Of a stretch of DNA of 64,000 nt, positions 40,730-51,608 are shown piece after piece. Position 1 is the first letter of the stretch, and every line of letters begins with the position of its first letter. A model generated the notes under the pieces. That model worked only from the letters and a program-made list of their open reading frames with translations, had not been told where the DNA came from and searched no databases. Made by a program: the position numbers and the translations under genes. This DNA is from Gautieria morchelliformis (Eukaryota; Basidiomycota; Agaricomycetes; Gomphales; Gomphaceae), in the NCBI GenBank assembly GCA_015179125.1, contig WHVA01000020.1, forward strand, positions 62,001 to 126,000, given 5' to 3'.

Positions 40730-41353
40730 ATGTCCTCACCCGCTATGGGACTTGTTGCCCTCCCCAGCTTCACCAGAGATCTGTCAGAACTCCCCACCAT
40801 GTCAGATGTCGATCCCAACCTCCTGCACTTCTCTGGCTTCTCCAAATCCAGACCGGCCAGCGAGGCCAAGCTGAGAGAGACGCTCAAATGCCATGACCCT
40901 GCCGCCAATAACTCCAGCAACAACCAGCCCTATGAGGCCTCGCCACCCTTGAAATGGACTATTGACCCAGAGGACCTTCGATTGGCCACGATCACCCATC
41001 CCAGCCAACCCCTGCCTGCCTGGTCCAGACCTCGACACAGGTGACGGAACACCTACTATCTTACCGACCCCATCATTGTCGGTGATGCAGATACACCTTA
41101 CACATTTGAAGGGTATGTGGGGAGGTCCTTCCGCAATGCAGCAGGGGAGTGTGTGCGTTACGTGAGATTCAAGGGTCCGGAGCTACCCACAGAATCCCAT
41201 CCCAACGAGCTCGTCATTCCCATATACCAGGAGGGCAAGAGCAGCCATGGTGACGGCAGGGCATGTTCCCACCTCTGGTGTACATGGAAGCAAAGCCTTA
41301 TGGGATGTTTGGGGTTAGGCGATGACTGCGCTCGTCAGGACAACAAGCATTGA
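40730..41353 (+). pseudogene. Unknown 207-codon ORF with one TGA, next to a polypurine-like tract
   Basis: The frame from 40730 passes a single TGA (41042-41044) and continues to 41353. It reads MSDVDPNLLHFSGFSKSRPA early and YYLTDPIIVGDADTPYTFEG, VRYVRFKGPELP and NELVIPIYQEG after the TGA. Directly after its stop comes GAGAGGGGTGA and TGTTAGGGTTTAG, then sequence similar to the start of family D LTRs (TTCCACAAGTTTC, CAATTATGTAA, about 41363-41460). It therefore looks like the 3' end of another LTR element captured inside A-prime. Function unknown. Confidence 0.45.
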
Positions 41354-41538
41354 GAGGGGTGATGTTAGGGTTTAGATGTCGGGGTTTGCCTTCTGGACCG
41401 TTCCCACATTTCCAGAACTTCCATGACCTTCCACAAGTTTCGGCTCCGCCAATTATGTAAAGACAGTGGCAGGAGGCTTGGGCTCACTTGCTTCAGGGGT
41501 TTCGTACGTCGAGACGCCGTACCATAGAGAGGGGGTGA

Positions 41539-41860
41539 TGTCAGGGGACAGCCCAGTGGTTTCTTTTATTTCCTTTATCTTCTGCCTTCCTCCTCCTTCA
41601 CCTACTTGTTCTCACTTGTTCGTCCCTTCTCTTATTTCTGACATGTTCCCCCACCCATGTTCATGTCCGGTAGTCTGGCTTGCTCAGTAGCTGTATAGTT
41701 AGTTGCTTAGGTAAGGGGATCCTCACCCTATTCTCTTTGGATGCCCCTTACCAGGTGCGTAGGTCGCTTATGTAGTTACTGAGTAGTGTCTTATATAACT
41801 TTGGATCCCCCTTACCAGTACTCTGTGTGACTCTCCACAAGCGGTAAGGTTTCCCTTACA
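41539..41860 (+). repeat. 3' LTR of A-prime (322 bp)
   Basis: Same ends and length as 36108-36429. Preceded by polypurine tract GAGAGGGGGTGA (41527-41538), whose upstream 30 bases also resemble the end of family A pol. Confidence 0.93.
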
Positions 41861-44098
41861 GTGGCGGTCCCGAAGGGCCACCAGCCACAGTCTCTCCTGC
41901 CCTATTTGGGCAGGTGCACTAAACGTTGTCCCGGATAGTTTGCGCTGAATGAACTGCTCGATCCGGGGCACACTGTTGTAGTAGACAGGAATTATAGGCA
42001 GTAGGTATGGACTTGTTGCTCAAAAGAATAGACTAGAAATTAATTCACTCTCTCAGTGAATTTGGTTGTCACTATAAGTATATTATACACTACCTAGAAA
42101 TTAATTCACTACAGAGGATTTCTAGGTCAATAAATCAAAAGAACACTAGACTAATTTACTTGCCTCTCTCAGTGAATTTGGTTGTCACTGAGAGAGGGGG
42201 AAATCTGTCTCACTGTGCATGTACTACTACCCGGCTCTTTAGCGCCCAAGAGCTCACGCGTCGAAGTCATTTCAGACTCCGCTGGGTGCAGCCGCTTGTG
42301 AAAATAGAAATAACAAAATGGAATGGAGAGGTAGAGAGTGACTGATCATTTCGAAAACAATCAGAGAAATGGATGCATGGTACAAGAACAATGTGAGAAG
42401 AGATTGAAACACCATACAATAAATTGAATATATTATGCTTGATTTTGGTGCAGGAGCATAAATGCACCCAACAGCTGTCCCGATTCATGCCGCCGTACCT
42501 GGTGAGCCAGCGGGCGACCTCATCCAGAGGGATGTCCCGGGGCGACTGCCCTCGGATGGGGAACATCCCCGTGATCGATGATGCCCTTAGGGTATCGCCG
42601 ACAGCATACTGGACCTTGTTGGCTGGAACGAGGTCCTTCCATTGGCCAGTGATGCGGAATAATTCGTATATCCGTGTCCTGAGGGGAGAAGGAGGCTTGG
42701 GGTTCTTGGGCGCAAGCCTCCTCAGCCACATCCATACATCCACGTCATGGATGTTTAGGCTGTGATCCGGCTCATTGCGGATGGCCAATGGAATGCCTTC
42801 AGGGTTGCATAACCAACCCTGGAGCACAACTTGAATGTCATCGGCGGTTCCTTCGCCGATGAGGAAGTAGCTTGCTCTATGGCTACTGGCTCAGGCCTCC
42901 TCCTGGGCTCGTCTCATCACAGTCACCATCCCCCACGTGTGAGAGCCCGTTGGCGTCTCCCTGGCCTCCTTTAGGAGGTCCTGAAACCTCTGCTCTGTGG
43001 TTTCGCAGAGGTTGAACCATTCGGCTCGCAACGCTGTGCTTTTCCCGAGGGTCCGCGGCAAGCGGCCCGTCACGGCGAACGGAGGGTCCCCGAGGGGCAT
43101 GAGCTCCCCTTCCCCTGGGAGAGGGTTGGGAACTGTCCCTGCCAGTGGGGGAAATGACACCGACGGTGCGGGCCTCAGGACCATTCATCGGGCCCTTTCC
43201 TGCTGAGGTACTCGTTCTGAGCTGTGGACAGCGCCAGTCTCAGCACTGGGCCGTTTGTGCTATGACCCGGCGACTGTGCTAGGTACTCATCGGTGACACA
43301 CTTGCGCAGGTCAACAATGGGGTCGTATGTCATGATGGCGTGTCTTTTCTTTGAGACATGCCATGGGCGGTCCGGATCGTAGTGCTCGAGATCTGTATCG
43401 TCCGAGTAGAAGCCCTCGGGAATGTTGACTGACGACGCTGGGGGCTCGCTGGGGCCTGCGAATGATGGGCTGGGTGGGCTGGTGATCCGCGCCTTGAGGC
43501 CTGGAGCAGGTTGACCCAGGTTGGGGTTAGGGGCGGCGATTTGATCCGCCAACCCTGTTTTAGCGTGCGACGGCAATGGGGCCGTCGCGCGAGACGATGA
43601 GCCCGCCACTCGTGATGGGGCAGGTTCTGCTCGCTTTATTTTCATGAGCTTGCGCTGCAGGTCCTGGACCAGTTTGCCCAGGTCCCGTGTTTTGCCATGC
43701 TCGGCCTCAAGCGCATTGTCGAGGGCCCTGATATCATCCTTCAGGGCACCAATCTCGTCCCTCAGGTCGCGTGTCATCAACTGCACCTTCCTGACTGAGT
43801 GGCGTTTGACTTTGTCTACCCACGTTGGCCACGCCATGTATATGGCGGTGCCGACATCCTTTTCCGCCAGCTGGATGCGGTTGGCATTGGTGGTGGTTTT
43901 TAGGTGTGCTGCAAACAACATGCAGTTGTCACACCCGTCGGGATGGACGATGGCCAGGCCATTCCTCCATCCCAAGATCGTCCAGTGCTCCTCCATTGCG
44001 GTCGGAGCACTGAGGATTGCTGCAGCCCCTTGCTTGGGGGCCACGGGCGGCATTGCGGACGTCGAGTGATCGACGTCGATTCCGTCCTTGGCCGTCAT
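41861..44098 (-). pseudogene. ORF3 of B2, main part, interrupted
   Basis: Start MTAKDGIDVDHSTSAM at 44098, aligned to the B1 ORF3 start. HPDGCDNCMLFAAH gives the same H-x3-C-x2-C-x5-H motif. The coiled coil (RDEIGALKDDIRALDNALEA) and a Pro-rich linker follow. The frame shifts near 43180 and 42890; NPEGIPLAIR, DVDVWMWLRRLAP, DIPLDEVARWLTRYGG are then conserved with B1. A copia solo LTR (41977-42473) splits it at GMNRDS/VPRIEQF in frame. The B1 stop corresponds to Ser here, so both lineages descend from a longer intact ORF. Confidence 0.75.
41977..42473 (-). repeat. Solo copia-type LTR, family C
   Basis: 497 bp, plus strand TGTAGTAGACAGG to ATGCACCCAACA. Flanks ACTGT (41972-41976) and GCTGT (42474-42478) match at 4 of 5. 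Inverted repeat at 42163-42175 and 42185-42197. It also carries a near-duplicate TTCACTCTCTCAGTGAATTT block (about 42043-42062). Confidence 0.92.
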
Positions 44099-44278
44099 CA
44101 CCTTTGAGAGAAGATGATGGGGGTGATGGTGGTTGCTTCTCAAGAAGCAATGCGCCTCAGAAAGATCCAAGGTGAAAATTTAAGCGACGCCATCGGCAGG
44201 GCCTGGCATCTCACGTGATCTGCATGTGACCTACGTGACCTGGTGTCTTTTAGGCAGGTTGCACAGTTTATTCACGCC

Positions 44279-47200
44279 TCAGAGCTCTAGGTAGTGATCT
44301 AGAGCTTCCAGGTCCTTGCATGCTGACATGGGCTCCCATGTCATATCACCCAGGGTCCATTGGACCTGAAGTTCCAGGTCCTTGGAATTTATCTATCTAT
44401 GGGATAAAATTTCGTCGTTCGTGCCGAAGTCGGGAACAAGTTTGCTTCTCGATGAGGGAATAAGTCGTCATTGTTGGCCTCGTACCGTCGTACAAGGCTG
44501 GTGTGGAAGACGGGCGTGACACGCCTGTTCTTCAATTCGTCCGGTAGCTCAAGAGTTACCGTCGAGGCCTCGTTGTGGGCCTCGATCACGCGATACGGGC
44601 CAATGTATCACGGCACCAGTTTCCTGGCCCTTCCCTTGGGCAGTGTCAGGTTCTGAGTGGATAGGTATACCTGGCTGCTGACTGCATACGTGTCACTATC
44701 CCGGTGTTTCTTATTTGTGTGAAACACCTGCGATACTCGGTGCTTTAGTATGGCGTCGTGCACCAACATCAGGTTCCAGTGAGCCTGTTGTGCCAGCCGG
44801 GACACTCCCTTGAACGGGGTGTCCATTGTCATGGACATGTCTATCTGTGGCATGTACCCGTGCTCCAATGGAGTGAACCCCATTGTGGTGCTGACGTTGC
44901 TGTTGATGGCCACTTCGACCATCAGGCACTTGTGTGACCAGTCCTTCTGGTCGTCTCTGACAACCGTCCATAGGATCTGTCCAATCGAGCGGTTGGCCCG
45001 CTCGGTGGCTCCATCCGTTTGTGGATGGAATGCGGTCACCATGAGGAGTTTAGTCCCCATGAGCCGCTGAATTTCACGCCAGAAGATTGACGTGAACTTT
45101 GAGTCTCAATCCAAGACGATGGAGTCAGGGACTCCATGGAGTCTGACGACTTCCTTGAGGAATAGCCAGGCTACTTCCTTCGCTGTGACCCTTGTCATTG
45201 TTGGGACGAGGTGGACATGCGAAGTTAGCCTGTCTATGATTACCATGAGGTAATCACAGCCGTCTGACTTGGGCATCGGTCCCATAAAGTCGATTCCGAT
45301 CGACTGCCACGGACTGTCTGGGATGGGCAGGCTGTGTAGCAGGCCCTTGGGCTTTTGGGTGCCAGCTTTGTTCATCTGGCACCCCACGCACAAGATGCAA
45401 AACGTCTCGATGTCGGGGCCCATGCCTTGCCACCAGTATGCTCTTCGAATATAATTCAAAGTCTTCATGTGGCCATAGTGGCCCACAGTTCTGTGTGCAT
45501 GATAGATTATGGTTTCGATCAGCCTCCTTCCCTCGTGAAAAACAGTCTGGGGGACAGCAATGACATCTCTCCTGAGCTGATTTTTTGTCCATATCAGCCT
45601 GTCCTTGATGCCGAACCTTGGGTGGGCATCAGGGTGCACCAAGATCTTCGAGAACATGGTGTCTTCGTGGTCTGTGTCGCGCAGGACCTTTGGCAGGTCC
45701 ATGTCGCCTTCAACGCTCACGCGCAGAGGTGTACCGTCATTGCCTGTGGCAATGGCACGGACGTCGTCGTTGGTTTCCGGTGCGATGTCCTCCTTTGGGT
45801 CCCACTCAGGACCTCCATGCAGGGTGGCAGCCTCTGCCGTCCGTGTCTCCGTCTTCTCCACAAGGCGGGTAGACCGTCTTGTGGCCGCTGCCCACACTTC
45901 GATGTATTGATCCATGGGCAGTGGCTCACCATCTGGATCGAGGTGTTCGTCTGCATTGACGAACACGTGTTCCAGATGTTGATTGTCACTCGTGTCGCTC
46001 TCATAGTATCGAGAGAGACAGTCGGCGACTTTGTTCTCGACACCATCGACATGTATGGTGTTGAAGTTGAAACGGGAGAGGAACTCCCACCATCTGACCT
46101 GTCCGTCACATAGGTTTTTCTGGGTCTCGAAATATTCGAGACCCTTGTGGTCAGTCATTAGGGCGAACTTTCACCCTAGGAGCTTGTCCTCCCATTTCAT
46201 CAGGCCTCGAGCATGGCAATAGTCTCGTGCTCATGGGTCCTGTAGTGCTGTTGGGCCATGCTGAACTCCTTCGACAAGAAGCCCGCTGGCCGGCACGTTT
46301 TCCAGTTGGGGCCCTGGCCGTACACGGCACCGACACCCGACTTTGAACCATCCGTGATGACCCAGATAGGGTCATTGCTTCGGCGGTCTACCAGCCGCAG
46401 GATGGGGACCTTGCAGGCCAGTGCCTTTATGCCTTGTAGGCACTTGTCCAGCAGCGGTGTCCATTTGAACGGCCGGTTATTGCGGACGCACCCTGATAAC
46501 GGGGTGGTGTATGCACTCATATCTGGCATGTAGTGTGCCAGGTATTGTACGAGTCCGAGGAAGCACTGGACATCGTTGAACATCCTGGGCCTCCTCCATT
46601 CGCGGATGCATTGCATTTTGTCTGCATCTGCGTGCACACCTTGGCCGTCTATGATGTGGCCAACTCATATGTTCCGAATAGAGATCAACCTTCTTCTTAC
46701 TCAAGAAGAGGTGATTCTTGCGTAGTCTGTCGAAGACTATGCCAAGGTGTTCTTCGTGCTCCTTTATAGAGTGTGAGAAGATAAATATGTCATCCATATA
46801 TATGTGGACAAAGCGACCTATACAGTCGTGGAAGATCACAGTCATCAGATGTTGGAACGTCGATGGCACATTGCAATCTCCCATCAATAACTTGACTTCA
46901 GAAGGTGCCAAGTATCGTTGCGAACACCATCTTTGCGATGTCTTCAGGACGAATCCGGATCTGTTCATATGCTTCAGACATATTGAGCTTCATCCGGTAT
47001 TGGCAGCCCGCTATGTCACTGTGGATAACATCCTGGTCAGGGAAGGGCGTAATGTCCTTCACTGTATTTTTGTTCTGCTGTCACAGATCGAAGACCGTGC
47101 GTAGTGTGCCGTTTTTCTTTGGCATGCAGAGCATTGGCACTGCTTGACTGCTTGGTGTGCCACTGCTGGTATCCACCACCCTGCGGTGGTGTATCTTTCC

Positions 47201-47571
47201 AGTTTCACGGAAAGCTCTGCATGGAAATGCTCTGGGCATTTCGGCAATCGATACCGCATGCGCTTGGTGGGATCAATGAGATTTATCTCATGGTTGACCT
47301 CCCACAGGGGCGGGAGTTCAAGTGGAATACCACTGACGAGGTCAGTGATCTTTTCCATCCATTCCTCGTGCAGGCGAGGAATATCATCGTCCGTGAGGAT
47401 GATGTCAGCAGAACAAGATGCCATTAAGCGCCTTGTGCATCTATTCGGTACCGCAGGGCGTGGGAGCGCTTTCTTCTTCCCCAACGCCTTCATCATCAGA
47501 TGGGCGCATCTCTCCCTGCGTGTATAGGGAGAGCTTGAGGATGAGTCGTTTCGCGACCCATCCTCCTGGCA
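44279..47571 (-). pseudogene. pol: Pol of B2: RT, RNase H, integrase, chromodomain
   Basis: Follows TGA 47574-47572 in frame. RT catalytic YMDD is kept (HIYMDDIFIFSHS near 46800). Frames break near 47060, 46670 and 46180. RNase H/connection (MTDHKGLEYFETQ) leads to integrase with H-H-C-C (AHRTVGHYGH ... CVGC) and D, D-35-E, broken by TGA near 45110 where relatives have Arg. The chromodomain (INSKDLELQVQWTLGDMTWEP) ends TGA at 44281-44279. Confidence 0.87.
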
Positions 47572-47574
47572 TCA
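47537..47574 (-). promoter_or_regulatory. Putative stop-codon readthrough site, B2 (TGA plus stem-loop)
   Basis: TGA 47574-47572 after STQAH, then TGCCAG, then arm GAGGATGGGTC pairing fully (one G-U) with GACTCATCCTC around GCGAAAC, at 47565-47537. RT continues in frame (CQEDGSRNDS). Confidence 0.7.
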
Positions 47575-49911
47575 ATGGGCTTGGGTGGACTGTGGCCCAG
47601 AGGTGAGCCTGCTCACCTTAGGCATCTGGTCCTCTTTCGACGAGTCTTCGTCAAAAGATACTTTGCCAGTGGGGATTTTTTCGTCTCCCATACAAATTGT
47701 CCCTGGGCTAGAGAAGTCCAGGGTGATGCCTAGCTTCCTCAGGAAAGGTGTTCTGAGGATCGCGTCATAGTATTTGACGTTAGCTACGTCGAAATACTCG
47801 TCGTGAAGTTTACGACCGAATTTAATGGTCGTGTTCGTTCCATAGTTGATTGTGGAACAACTCCTGATGCATGCCAATTGCAGTGCAATTGGCTGTTCTA
47901 GGGCAAACGTTTTCATGCCCGTGGCCTGCGTGAATTCAGGGGAGATCAATACCCCTTCACTCCCACTGTCGAGGAGACAGTGGGCCTTCATGCCGTTGAT
48001 TTCCCAGTAGCCTGACAGGGTCCGGTTCTCCTGTCGCGGTCGCGCAGGGCGTGATCGCTGCTTGCTCCGATGGTGGTACATCAGCTCGGCCACCTTGTCA
48101 GGGGCGGCCGCCGTGCGAGCTGCCATTACTTTGGCGGTTCCAGCGTTGTCCGGCGCGACCCTAATCGCACTAGATCTGTATACGGTCTGGTTGTCCGCTG
48201 TGTCTTCGTCCCAGTCGTAATACTGGGATGGATCAGGCTCCCATTTGTCTGCGGGAGCCTCTGCTTCTCCTTGATCCTCATCATTTTGAGGTTCACCCTC
48301 CCCCTCTTCATCAATTTGCAGAAGAGGGGCATGGTCAGGATCCATGTCCGGATCCTCGTGGTTGCCATGTCTTGCGGCTGCTGTCCGTAAGCCGGACTTG
48401 AGCCGTGGACCCTCTGCTTTCCTGTGCCCTGGTTGGCCACATTCATAGCATGTGACACTGCTTGGAGCATTGCCAGGTAGATCTGGTGGTTGACCTGCTG
48501 GTTTCGGAGGGAAGTTCGGCTTCAACGAGCTTCCCGATGCCTGAGGCTGTTTAGCCTCAGGAGGCCGTCCCGCCGGGGCCGGATGGGGTGGCATTGGATG
48601 TTGGGATGTCCCACTCCTCTGGAAGGGGGCAGGCCTGTTCGGGCCTGCCTGCGACCCCGGTTTGCTTTGCGCAAACCGAGATGCTGTGGCTGTTGCGGCT
48701 GCGCTCTCTGCCCAATGCATCCCCATGTTGTAGCGGGAAGCTTCCTCGATCATGCGGGCCGCTTTGAAGAGCTGCTCAATGGAGCTGCTTTCTGCGTTGT
48801 AGCCCTTCTTGAGGACCTCATTGCGCAGTGTCTCACGCAATGCAGATTTGAACCATCTCCGGAACATATAGTCGTCAGGCGGCTGTATCATGCAAGCCAC
48901 GTATTTCGTGAGATTGTTCAGCATTTCCTGCACGGTTTTTGTGCCCTGCATGACCATGTCGAATTTGTTCGACATGTGGTGGTATGTCAGGGTGTGCAGG
49001 AACCGCTTCTGCAGGCCTTGCATCACCGTCTCTAAGGTCCAATCATGGACCTGGCGGTCGAAACATTCAATGTTTCGAAGAAACCACTCTTGGGCCTCGC
49101 CAGTGAGGCGAGTGCCCATGCATCTGACCTGCATATCAATGCTGGTTGGTCCCAACAGGCAGTTCATCTTGAGCCATCTCAAGATTGCCACAACGAAGAC
49201 CTCGAACTCTTCAAGGTCTGACCCTCCCACGTATGGCTCGGGATGGGCCAGCTTTACGCCGGCCTTTGCAAGCATGGACTTTTCAGGGTCCGTGTCTATG
49301 GTGTTGGCCATCGCGACACGTATCATCCGTGTGATACCGTCGTATGGCTCTTGCGTGCTTTCCGGCTGGTCCGGTATGCCCTGGCCCTTGGTTGGGGCCA
49401 TGGATCGGTCGCACAGCTGTGACGTCGTGCGGGCCATGTCTGTGTAGGCTCTTATCAGGACCGGGGCCGGGTCTGGCTCTTGTCCGGGCACCTCAGGTGC
49501 GTGGGTCTCTGGCGGGGGTGGGTGACACATGTCACCTGTCAGCCCGGCGTTGCGCAGGCGCAGCCTGCTTTTGTAGGCTGCGCGCACTTGTCGTGCATCC
49601 TGTATGGCACGTGTGAGCAGCTTGTCAGGCTGCCGGTCAGTGTGTGGCCTTGTGCCACGGTGGCTGCAGCATTCTGCGCTAACAGCTCGAGAGCCCGTGT
49701 GGCGACGTGCCACACTGGCTTCCTTTCTTTGCCAGTGCGTGGCCTCGAGCTCCAGGCTCTCCGTCATGGTCTCAGAGTCCGGCTCTGAGACAACTTGTTC
49801 CCTGACGATCTGTTGGCTCATCTTGCAGCTGCTTGTTGGCACAGCTGGCTCCGTGTGCAGTTCACTTCTGAATTGTACGTCTTGTTCGACAGGGGCAGCC
49901 GGCGGCGGCAT
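47572..49911 (-). CDS. gag-pro: Gag-protease of B2
   Basis: 779-codon open frame joining the N-terminal region (VEQDVQFRSE), Gag capsid (MAPTKGQGIPDQ, GAQEWFL-type EAQEWFLRNIECFDRQV) and protease (LLDSGSEGVLISPEF) without interruption, showing that Gag and protease are one unit in this family. The zinc knuckle has lost its last Cys (CYECGQPGHRKAEG). The listed start is internal; the N-terminal part continues at 50536-51000 beyond a solo LTR and a TGA. The TGA at its end is treated as a readthrough codon. Confidence 0.85.
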   Translation of the reverse strand: MPPPAAPVEQDVQFRSELHTEPAVPTSSCKMSQQIVREQVVSEPDSETMTESLELEATHWQRKEASVARRHTGSRAVSAECCSHRGTRPHTDRQPDKLLTRAIQDARQVRAAYKSRLRLRNAGLTGDMCHPPPPETHAPEVPGQEPDPAPVLIRAYTDMARTTSQLCDRSMAPTKGQGIPDQPESTQEPYDGITRMIRVAMANTIDTDPEKSMLAKAGVKLAHPEPYVGGSDLEEFEVFVVAILRWLKMNCLLGPTSIDMQVRCMGTRLTGEAQEWFLRNIECFDRQVHDWTLETVMQGLQKRFLHTLTYHHMSNKFDMVMQGTKTVQEMLNNLTKYVACMIQPPDDYMFRRWFKSALRETLRNEVLKKGYNAESSSIEQLFKAARMIEEASRYNMGMHWAESAAATATASRFAQSKPGSQAGPNRPAPFQRSGTSQHPMPPHPAPAGRPPEAKQPQASGSSLKPNFPPKPAGQPPDLPGNAPSSVTCYECGQPGHRKAEGPRLKSGLRTAAARHGNHEDPDMDPDHAPLLQIDEEGEGEPQNDEDQGEAEAPADKWEPDPSQYYDWDEDTADNQTVYRSSAIRVAPDNAGTAKVMAARTAAAPDKVAELMYHHRSKQRSRPARPRQENRTLSGYWEINGMKAHCLLDSGSEGVLISPEFTQATGMKTFALEQPIALQLACIRSCSTINYGTNTTIKFGRKLHDEYFDVANVKYYDAILRTPFLRKLGITLDFSSPGTICMGDEKIPTGKVSFDEDSSKEDQMPKVSRLTSGPQSTQAH

Positions 49912-50045
49912 GCGTCGTCAGTCCTGCTCCTGTTGTTGTTGTTCGTCGGGGTGGTGAGCTTGGTTGCTCGCTGGGGTGTGGGGTGTGCTCCTGACGGACG
50001 CTATGGGCTCTTCGTGTGAACGAAGGGCTTTTTGCACATCTTCTA

Positions 50046-50535
50046 TGTTGGGTGCATTTATGCTCCTGCACCAAAATCAAGCATAATATATTCGATTTAT
50101 TGTATGGTGTTTCAATTTCTTCTCACATTGTTCTTGTACTATGCATTCTTCACTTCTCTGGTTATTTTCGAAATTTTCCAGTCACTCCCTATCTCTCCAT
50201 TTCATTTTGTTATCTCTATTTTCACAAGCGGCTGCACCCATCGGAGTTTGAAATGACTTCGAAGCGCGAGCTCTTGAGCGCTAAAGGGCCGTGTGCACGT
50301 ATAAGCATTCTGAGACAGAATAGTACTCCTCTCCCAGTGACAATAAATTCACTGAGAGAGGCGAGTAGTATCTTTTATATTTCCATAGCATGTTGACTGA
50401 AAATCATGTAGTGAATTTGATTCTAGGTATTGTATTAATATAACAGTGACAATAAATTCACTGAGAGAGTGAATTTGATTCTAGCTTTCTAAGAACTCTA
50501 CCGAACCTCCCTGCCATAACCCCAAGTTGCTAACA
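50046..50535 (+). repeat. Solo copia-type LTR, family C, TSD TTCTA
   Basis: TGTTGGGTGCATTTATG to CAAGTTGCTAACA, 490 bp, flanked by TTCTA at 50041-50045 and 50536-50540. Same inner-end subfamily as 7932-8360. Inverted repeat at 50328-50340 (one mismatch) and 50349-50361. Confidence 0.95.
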
Positions 50536-51004
50536 TTCTAGAGATGCGGCGTCTTGTTGTCGGATCTCCTCCGTTTGGTGGAGTTCCTTACCGAGCTGCA
50601 TGAGGGACATCGTGATATCGTTGAGACACGACGAGATGTTCTCATGCTTGTGGCCTGTGAGCATGTTTCGGTGCAGTGCGTCTTGTACTTGCTTGGCCAA
50701 TGCGCCCGCTGTCTCGTCGTCGATGCTGTGCTTCCTCGAGCTTTTGCAGCTCAAGCTCGAGTATTCCGAGGCTTGCCCATCATCGTTGGGCGCTCATCTT
50801 TTGGGTTGTCATTCCCCTTTGGGGGCGACGGTTGTTGCTTGAATCCGTGAGTGGCGGGCTGAGTTCCTACCCTTGTCTCAGGGCCAGGGGGAGCGGGGCG
50901 GACGCCGGATGATGGTCTATGTTGTGTCACTAGGCTGCACCTGAGGAGTTGTCCGTGGGCTAGAGGCTTGCGTTCTTCTTCGACTGCATGGAATCATCAC
51001 ACTC
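50536..51004 (-). pseudogene. gag: Gag N-terminal region of B2
   Basis: Encodes KHSIDDETAGALAKQVQDAL, LHRNMLTGHKHENI and LGKELHQTEEIRQQDAASLE, the coiled-coil segment shared with B1 (27300-27000) and B3 (55380-55590). Separated from the rest by the copia LTR. The start region is further degraded. Confidence 0.75.
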
Positions 51005-51553
51005 TGTAAGAACCCAGCCTTTGGCCGGTTACTTACCGGTATAACTTTCTTCCGAGCCCGAGCCTTGTGATACTCGTGCCTGAGTACACATGATTCTTAT
51101 CCTGCGCCCGAGCCCGAGCCCGAGCAGAGCTCATATCCAACCTTGATCCCATGCCCATATCCCCTTAGTTACTGATTCCGCTCCCTCATGCATCATTCAT
51201 ATATTACCTCGCCCTGACCTCGCCCTGATCTCCACTAATAGGTTCACCCCTGACTCGTACCCTCGCCCCGTATATAAACCCCCCTGTATGCATTCCTACT
51301 CCTCAGTCTGAAAATCAACTATCGTATAACTTCGATCCTTAGTTAGTTTCTAAGCCTCGCCTCTTAAGCCAAACCTCACCTCTTATTCGTTTGCCTCCGA
51401 AGTTGGGACTCGTGCATAGGGTCAGCGCAGCACATAAGCTGAAGCCTAGTCCCTCTCCGACTTCCCCATCCAAACCTTGCCCCTTAACCTCGGACCGTAC
51501 CTCGGGTTTCGCTCCCGACCTCAGTCAACCTTATGACGGATCGTATCTTAACA
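51005..51553 (+). repeat. Solo LTR, family G, TSD CACTC
   Basis: TGTAAGAACCCAGCC to GTATCTTAACA, 549 bp, flanked by CACTC at 51000-51004 and 51554-51558. The pre-insertion sequence is confirmed by the matching B1 and B3 leaders. It contains repeated CCGAGC units (about 51044-51124). Only copy of this family in the window. Confidence 0.93.
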
Positions 51554-51608
51554 CACTCGCAGTCAACAGTAGGGGGGGGCCTACTGGATGATGTTCGACG
51601 GTAAACAG

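Larger units (their letters stand above)
36108..41860 (+). mobile_element. A-prime LTR element carrying gene-derived cargo, no gag-pol
   Basis: Two 322-bp LTRs (about 5 differences), flanked by GTGTC and GTGGC (4 of 5 match), with a polypurine tract before the 3' LTR; insertion broke B2 ORF3. The 5.1 kb interior has no recognisable Gag, RT or integrase. It holds a promoter-like region, a broken SRPK-like kinase gene, an Arg/Asp-rich region, a 139-bp tandem duplication, and an ORF followed by a second polypurine-like tract and LTR-like start. It probably moved using proteins of an autonomous relative such as family A. Confidence 0.8.
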
